Assembly: GCA_032358165.1 (NCBI GenBank)
Contig: JAALGY010000038.1
Location: 1,860,001-1,924,000, forward strand
Direction: 5' to 3'
DNA from: Diplosphaera chodatii
Taxonomy: Eukaryota > Chlorophyta > Trebouxiophyceae > Prasiolales > Stichococcaceae
DNA: 64,000 nt
The stretch's first letter is position 1. Each line of letters begins with the position of its first letter. The notes under the pieces were generated by a model, which was given only the letters and a program-made list of their open reading frames with translations, was not told the origin of the DNA and searched no databases. A program made the position numbers and the translations under genes. Below are positions 58,502-64,000 of this stretch, piece after piece.

Positions 58502-60016
58502 ATGGCGCGCACGACGCACCTCATCCGCAGCAGCACCTGCGCCAATTGCCACCAGGGCGGTGCCACCCAGCGGTGCCCATCATGCAGCGGCGCCTACTAC
58601 TGCTCAACGGCGTGCCGCTCGGACGCGTCCGGCAGCCACAAGGCCGCGTGCGAGGCGGTGCGCAGCGCACAGCAGACAGCCGCATGCCGCTCGGCATCGC
58701 CCACCGAGGCCGCAGCGCTCACCAACTTCTGCACAGTGGTGGACTTCCAGATGTCGCTGCCGCCCCTGGAGGAGGACGACTCAGCGGTTGTGCCCATGGG
58801 GTGCGACACAGCGGCTTCGCTGCTGTCGGCGGTGCCGCTCGCGATGGCAGCGCCCCCCGCGGAGCCCGCCTCCCCGTCGGTGATCCGCGCCGACATCTTC
58901 GACGCCCAGCCGCCGGCGGCGCAGGACGCCGCCTGCCAGGCCGCGGCCCCAGCCGTCTGCCCACCGCAGGTGTGTGTGCTGCAGTATCCGAAGTCGATCT
59001 TTCGTGCAATGGCTGCAGATATACAGGCCTCGATGTTCCAGCCGTTCGCCGGTTCAATCAGTTCAATCAGGGTTTTGCTGTCAGCCATCATGCATGGCCG
59101 AGTCCCCCGGCCAAACCTGCACTTGTACCCGGGACTGCAGGACAGCGGGGAGGGGGCGGCGGAGTTCCTGGCGCAGCGCACGGAGGCGCTGGAGGCGTGC
59201 GTCGACTGGCTGGTGTCCCAGTCCCCCGTGCTGCTGCACCGCCCCGTGGCCGACCTGCTGCTCAGCCACGCGACGCGGCTGCGGTGAGCCGCCTGCGCTC
59301 TTGTGCAGCCCCGTGCGAGCAATGTTATATACAAGCCACCGACAATTCCCTGAGTGGTTGACTGGGGGGTTTCACTGCGGACTACTCGGATGCAATCAGT
59401 TTCAAACTAGACGCAGTGAATGTGGATGTGACTCCTCATGGTCTTCCCTGCAGGGACGATGGGCAAAGTTGCGAGCTGCACCTGCTCGCATGGGCGATCC
59501 TGGACCGCTGCCTTACAGCAGGAGTGCAACAATTTCAGGTATGCCCCGCGGCTTGCAGCTTCCTGCGTGCACAAGATATCAGCTTGCTGCATGCGACATG
59601 AGGAGCTCAACCATGCGGCAGCTGAGGTGCACACGTTCTTCCGCAGGACGCACTGACGCTGCAGCATTCGTGCTTCTCGGACTGGGCGGTCGACAGCGGT
59701 GCGCACTCGCCACGCCAGGTGTCCGGCCTGCCGCTCATCAGCCAGACCGCCAGCGCAGGTGCGTTGCTGGATCGACCCTGCAGCTCAGCCAGTCATCATG
59801 CTGGCCGCCCCGCAAGTGTGCTTCTCCTACCTCTGCTCCTTGGCGAAGTGCCCATCACGGTGAATGTGACGGTGGTCACAGGGTGTACGGTAAAGAGCTG
59901 ACATTGCTGCTGTTCGTGCTGCAGTGCTGGACATGCTGACGCCAGTGTCGGTGGCGGTGCATGCGGACCGTGATGCGTTCATGTCGCCGCTGGAGATACC
60001 ACCCATGATGCTCTGA
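58502..60016 (+). CDS. MYND zinc-finger protein
   Basis: MYND fingers bind two zinc ions and mediate protein contacts; in green algae many lineage-specific proteins carry one. Five exons join in phase: 58502-58969, 59141-59283, 59454-59538, 59647-59758, 59925-60016 (299 residues). The finger is at the N-terminus, with CANCHQGGATQRCPSC, YYCSTACRSD and SHKAAC giving the C-x2-C, C-x2-C, C-x3-C and H-x3-C pattern. An acidic linker follows, then helical segments (CELHLLAWAILDRCLTAGVQ). The first intron (58970-59140) is 171 bases, has no in-frame stop and can be read through, so an isoform 57 residues longer is possible. No SET domain was found. The start at 58502 is the Met nearest the finger; the frame is open further upstream. 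Confidence 0.82.
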
Positions 60017-60451
60017 CATCGGAGCAACGATGCTGGTAGCGTGTAGCGGAACATCTGGCAGCTGTCTGGCCGCCAGAGGCTGGGAACAGTAGAACCTTTG
60101 AGGAGAGGCGTCATATCGGCAGGAGTACATGTACCATACGACAGGGGTTCGCAGGTCTGAGCACATATACAAGTGATTTCTAAGCACACAACTAGCATGT
60201 AGTTGGTCACACTTCGGAGCTCCTGCTTTGTCGCCTGGTCAGCAGCGCTTGCGTTACATCTGGCAGTCTCGCATCACAGCTCTGCTTTGGACATCGAGGT
60301 CCACCTGCAGTTCGGTATGGTATGGTATGGCTGAGGCCACTTTGCAGCTACTGAGCAGCAATGATTCTTTGTGTGGGCTGTCTGTTCATATCGCGTCTGC
60401 CGACACGCCTGTACGGTAACTTGTCAAATGACCAGACTGATCGGAAACATC
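60017..60451. other. Convergent gap, MYND (+) / DUF218 (-)
   Basis: About 435 bases between stop codons; it holds a short GGTAT repeat near 60317. No gene seen. Confidence 0.5.
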
Positions 60452-62167
60452 TCAGCAAAGATACCCCAGCAGCCAATACCATGCTATCGCTGCAAACTCA
60501 CGCCAGATGTCATACTGGAGTCTCAGCGTGTACAGGGCCCGCTCATGTGCAGGCAGGAGTACTGCCGGCCCAGGCACGTTCGCCAGCCATAGCTGCAAAG
60601 GTGTGAAAGCAATGTGTATGCATGATATGCTGGATCTCGCCAAGAGATGCATGGTGGCACGCTACTTGGCAGCAGGTAGGACACGTCTGTCACTGGCATG
60701 CACTGCTACCTGCGGGCGCTGTTCAGGTGGCAGTGTTTGCTTTGCAGCACACTTGAATGTGCGGTACGCCCGAAACTGGTGGAAAGGGTTGGTCGTCACG
60801 ACTGCCGACTTCCACCTGGAAGCATACAGAAGATATGTTTACCTGTGACACTGTAGCTGTTGCGCTCCACCGCGTACTTGCTTGCTGCAGCTGACCTCGA
60901 GCTGGCAGCACAGCTGTGCAAGCCAAAGCTTGTCTGTTCACCTGTGTGCTGCGAGCAGCTGCAGGCTGTTCACCGCATTCGTGCGGGTTGAGGTAGACGC
61001 CTGCATGGAGGTGTGCAGATGTGCAGGTGTTCCACATGAGTATCTGCCAACTGTGCAGTCAGTTCGTATTCTACATCAGCAAGCACTGCAGTAAGCATAT
61101 GCAAAGGCCTACAGCCCCGAGTTCAGAGCACTGAGGAATGTGTCGCCTCACCTCTTCGAGCACCATGTTTGCACACGGGATGCCGCCATGTGTAATGACC
61201 TCTGCGTACCGCTTCATGGCTTCTGCCTCGCTGATGGTGCGCAGCCCGCCACCTGCAAGAACGGCACTGTTTTGTTGCATACATCCTCCATGCCGCTTGT
61301 CAAACCTGCACTGCATTGTCGTACAGTCGCAACTGTGGGAAGTGGAGAAAACGGGTGGCCAGGGCTACATACCTGGATGGCCACCGCTGAACAGCAGGCT
61401 GTGCACCCGACCCTGCAGGATCGACAAGTGGGCAACCTTGCATTGGTCAAGTTTTGGCCAAACGAACCACAACGATTATGCGCAATTACACTGCTTGCAG
61501 CAAAGCATGATGGGCTCACCTCCTGATACAGCTGCACAGCTGCATCTACCCGTAATCTCAGTGGGGCCGTTGGGGTGCCATCCCTGGCAAGTTGCAGGGT
61601 GCAACTGTCGATGGCTGACTGACGGGTAGCACTTGTGCCGAGATGTAAGTGTCACAGCATTGGAGCTGCAAATCGCGAGTGCAGCGACAGAAGTCGTGCA
61701 GCTGGAATGCGCACCGTTTCAGGGCATAGCCAAGCACGATGGCAGCATCTGCTGTGGCATCGCCGGGGAACCACTCCCTGCATACATGTCACATAGACTT
61801 GCGGTGGTAGATTGGTGGATGTGCTCACGAGGTGCGACTCAAGACATGAAGCCTGGACGACCCCAGGTGCACGACAGCAGCCAGCCAGCAAGCAGGAGAA
61901 GGGGCAATGCTGCATCCTATTTCGGCAAGTCTGCAGGCACAGGCCTCTCGATTGTGCACACCCTCGGGACAGCAGCCGCTCCTGCAGGCTGGACAGCCCG
62001 TTGGCCAGCAGGCAGGAGTACAGCGCAAGTGCCAGGCAGGCCATGCGGGCACGCAGGCCAAGGCCCTGCTTGCCGCTGCCGCCACTGCTGCGACTGTCAG
62101 CTGCCATGCCTCGTGCCGCCCGAGCTGCCCCTCTTGCCTGCTCATGCAAAATGTTGCTCGTCAGCAT
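60452..62167 (-). CDS. DUF218 (YdcF/SanA-like) membrane-anchored protein
   Basis: Family common in bacteria (YdcF, SanA, ElyC) and plants; biochemical role poorly known, some members act in envelope biogenesis. Eight exons join in phase: 62167-61962, 61777-61715, 61556-61520, 61412-61373, 61252-61152, 61000-60942, 60815-60710, 60592-60452 (250 residues). An N-terminal hydrophobic segment (MACLALALYSCLLANGL) suggests a membrane anchor. Family motifs appear in order: DAAIVLGYALKRLRVDAAVQ, LLFSGGHPGGGLRTISEAEA, CANMVLEEASTSTRTNAVNS and VVTTNPFHQFRAY. The C-terminus is REFAAIAWYWLLG. The gene starts only 94 bases after the DPH4 stop on the same strand. Confidence 0.86.
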
Positions 62168-62261
62168 GACTTCGCCGTGAGACGCCTGTGCTCTGCTGCA
62201 AGGACCATCTAGCAGGTGCAGCCTGAGCACCAGGGGCCACAAGAGGGGAGATCGCAACCTG

Positions 62262-63264
62262 CTATGATGGACTGAGGGAGTACGTGAGGCGGACGACCAG
62301 CGAGCAGGTGCTGCACTGGATCAGTACAGCGGTCGACTCCTCCGGCAGCTCATCTGCGCTGGTGAGAGCACATGGTGTCAGCCCATCTTCGGTTGCTCGC
62401 AGCCACTGGAAGCCTGTCTGGCACTGGCACATGCAACGACCACGCAGCATCGACCATTCATGCAGGTGAGGTACGCACGAAAGCACACCTTCGTCGATGA
62501 TGTAGGCGCCGCCACAGCGACAAGGGTGCTCAAAGCGGTGCAGCGAGTGATGCAAGTCGGCGCTGTCAGCTGTGCGTCCATCAATGTGGCCATTGCTCCT
62601 GCACCAGGTGTTACACGGGCCGCTGATGTGTTAACGCTGGGTCACAAGGGCCATGAATGCACGCAGCAGCAGAGGCTGGTCGCCATTGACGCACACATGT
62701 AACTGAGCCGTTATGTGCTGCGAGCTGGGATCCTGAGGTGGGACACATGAGATGTGCACGCACCAGTCTCTGATGGGACTGCATGCGAAATCGTCCAGGT
62801 CCAGTTCCTCAGCAACGGCGGCGCCGATGCGCAACTGAGATGCTGCTGCACGGCGGTCGTATGCTGCACGCCGCACTGGATCCCTCAGCACCTGTCAGAT
62901 GAAGCCACGTGCTGACTGTCGTCGAGGTCAGCATGCAATCACCCACGATGCTGGGAAAAACAGTTTCCAGCTGCACCCGGACCGAGATCACAAAACACTG
63001 ACCTCCCAGGCCGCCTGGATCGCCGTGAACTTCTGGTTGCTGCCAGCGACCGCCTTGTCTGGGTGCGTCACCAGCAGAGCAGCCCGATATGCTTCCTGCA
63101 CCGAACATAGCATCACCACATGTCACTGGGTGCGGTTGCCACACCATGCTGCAGCTGGCCTGGCACGCCGCCAAGACGATGCACATGTGTACCTTGATCT
63201 CAGCCTCAGTGGCGTCTGAGCGGATACACAGCAGCTCGTATAGGGTGCGGTGCTCGCCGCTCAT
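62262..63264 (-). CDS. DPH4: Diphthamide biosynthesis protein 4 (DNAJC24-like)
   Basis: J-domain protein that supports the iron-sulphur step of diphthamide synthesis on elongation factor 2. Five exons join exactly: 63264-63193, 63095-63003, 62891-62764, 62598-62489, 62353-62262 (164 residues, normal for the family). The J-domain starts MSGEHRTLYELLCIRSDATE and has AYRAALLVTHPDKAV, with the HPD motif needed to stimulate Hsp70. A linker with EELDLDDF follows. The CSL-type zinc finger is split by an intron: HPCRCGGAYIIDE, then IQCSTCSLVVRL, giving the four Cys of the DPH-type MB domain. It lies between two other minus-strand genes with very short spacers (50 and 94 bases). Confidence 0.94.
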
Positions 63265-63314
63265 GCACTGCGATTCACAGTGCTCTGGCTGGCCGGACTG
63301 CTGCACGCTGGCGG

Positions 63315-63714
63315 CTATGCAGAGTCGCCTCCCGGAGGCTTGAAGGAGATGGACAGCTTGCTGCCGGGCAGCTTTGGCGGCTGTCGAGCTTCCGCTTCTG
63401 CCTTCTCTCGAATCAGGCGGTCTGCAAACTTCTCCTCAAACTCCGGCTTGATGGTGCGAATGTGCCACTGCGGTATACACCATGCGTCATGTGCTACAGC
63501 ATGTGACCTTCAGCCATGGCTGGCGCGCTGTCAACTATGCTACAGCGCGAATGCTTGCTGTCAGCAGCAAATGCCATGCTTGCACACACGACATGATACC
63601 AATAACAAGCAGTGATCACACGCACACCTGCAGCGCTGCAGCCCAGAACAGCAACCCACCCGTCACGCCAAGCTGCCACCTGGGTACCTTCCTCAGCGAA
63701 GCGAGGAACGACAT
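63315..63714 (-). CDS. Small single-pass membrane protein, unrecognised
   Basis: Two exons (63714-63628 and 63467-63315) join in phase to a 79-residue protein. It starts MSFLASLRKVPRWQLGVTGG, continues into a hydrophobic segment (LGVTGGLLFWAAALQ), then a charged helix (TIKPEFEEKFADRLIREKAE) and a Pro/Gly-rich end (KPPGGDSA). This design, a short basic head, one membrane pass and a charged helical tail, is usual for small subunits of mitochondrial or plastid membrane complexes, but I do not recognise the family. The Met at 63714 is the first in frame. It ends 50 bases before the DPH4 start on the same strand. Confidence 0.65.
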
Positions 63715-64000
63715 GACACGACGCGATTGAAACTATGATGCCTGAGAGCACCCTCCTGATGTTCTACACCACCGCTTCATGCTTCCAGTACATGCATGCA
63801 TAGATGATGAAATATAGTTTCAAACATATTGTCGCTTGCAGCGCTTACAGCAGCGAATCTACGTTGCATGTGTACGATACCTCTGCCCCTCAGCGCTGCA
63901 CGCATACCTCTCTAAGCTCATCCCCTCAAGCACAAACTGATACGAACCTTGGTTGCACTACCGTTTTCAGCAGTGTTGCGCGTGAGCAGCCATTGACACA
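63715..64000. other. Right edge, upstream of the small membrane protein
   Basis: Contains no recognisable coding sequence; probably the promoter of the minus-strand cluster. Confidence 0.4.

Overview
This window reads as nuclear DNA of a green alga (Chlorophyta). Genes lie on both strands and are cut into many short exons. Introns are mostly 50 to 300 bases, with GTGAGC/GTGCGC/GTGTGC-type donors and CAG acceptors, and coding exons are rich in G/C at third positions. The gene content is plant-type: a starch synthase, a plastid PAP/fibrillin, a CPP1-like plastid chaperone, RWP-RK regulators and a DUF4336 protein. It also holds genes better known from animals (NAMPT, MMADHC/CblD, a NELF-C/D-like protein). 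The exact genus cannot be told from the sequence. No tRNA, rRNA, CRISPR array or prokaryotic operon was found. Gene models were built by hand: exons were joined only where reading phase and family similarity agree, and most models close exactly in frame.

Layout. 0.1-13.3 kb: 3' end of a starch synthase (+), DUF4336 protein (-), ER tail-anchored ubiquitin-conjugating enzyme UBE2J (-), aldose 1-epimerase with an N-terminal membrane anchor (-), RluD-type pseudouridine synthase (+). 13.3-15 kb has no confident gene. 15-24 kb: two RWP-RK transcription factors facing each other tail to tail. 24.7-37.7 kb: splicing factor PRP17/CDC40 (-), then MRS2/CorA magnesium transporter, TPT-type sugar/phosphate translocator and CPP1-like chaperone (all +). 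38.3-47 kb: nicotinamide phosphoribosyltransferase (-), diverging from MMADHC (+), a SAM methyltransferase (+), and a PAP/fibrillin (-). 47.5-56.7 kb: an endonuclease/exonuclease/phosphatase (EEP) protein whose catalytic motifs are mostly lost (+), a short F-box protein (-), and a NELF-C/D (TH1) homologue (+). 56.7-58.5 kb is gene-poor with different base composition. 58.5-63.7 kb: MYND zinc-finger protein (+), then a tight minus-strand run of DUF218, DPH4 and a small membrane protein.

How the genes relate. Most neighbours are functionally unrelated housekeeping genes. Several pairs share short upstream regions that probably act as two-way promoters (PRP17/MRS2, NAMPT/MMADHC, PAP/EEP, F-box/NELF-D, epimerase/pseudouridine synthase). 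The items most worth following up are the NELF-D homologue, the apparently inactive EEP protein, the convergent RWP-RK pair, and the NAMPT-MMADHC-methyltransferase neighbourhood.
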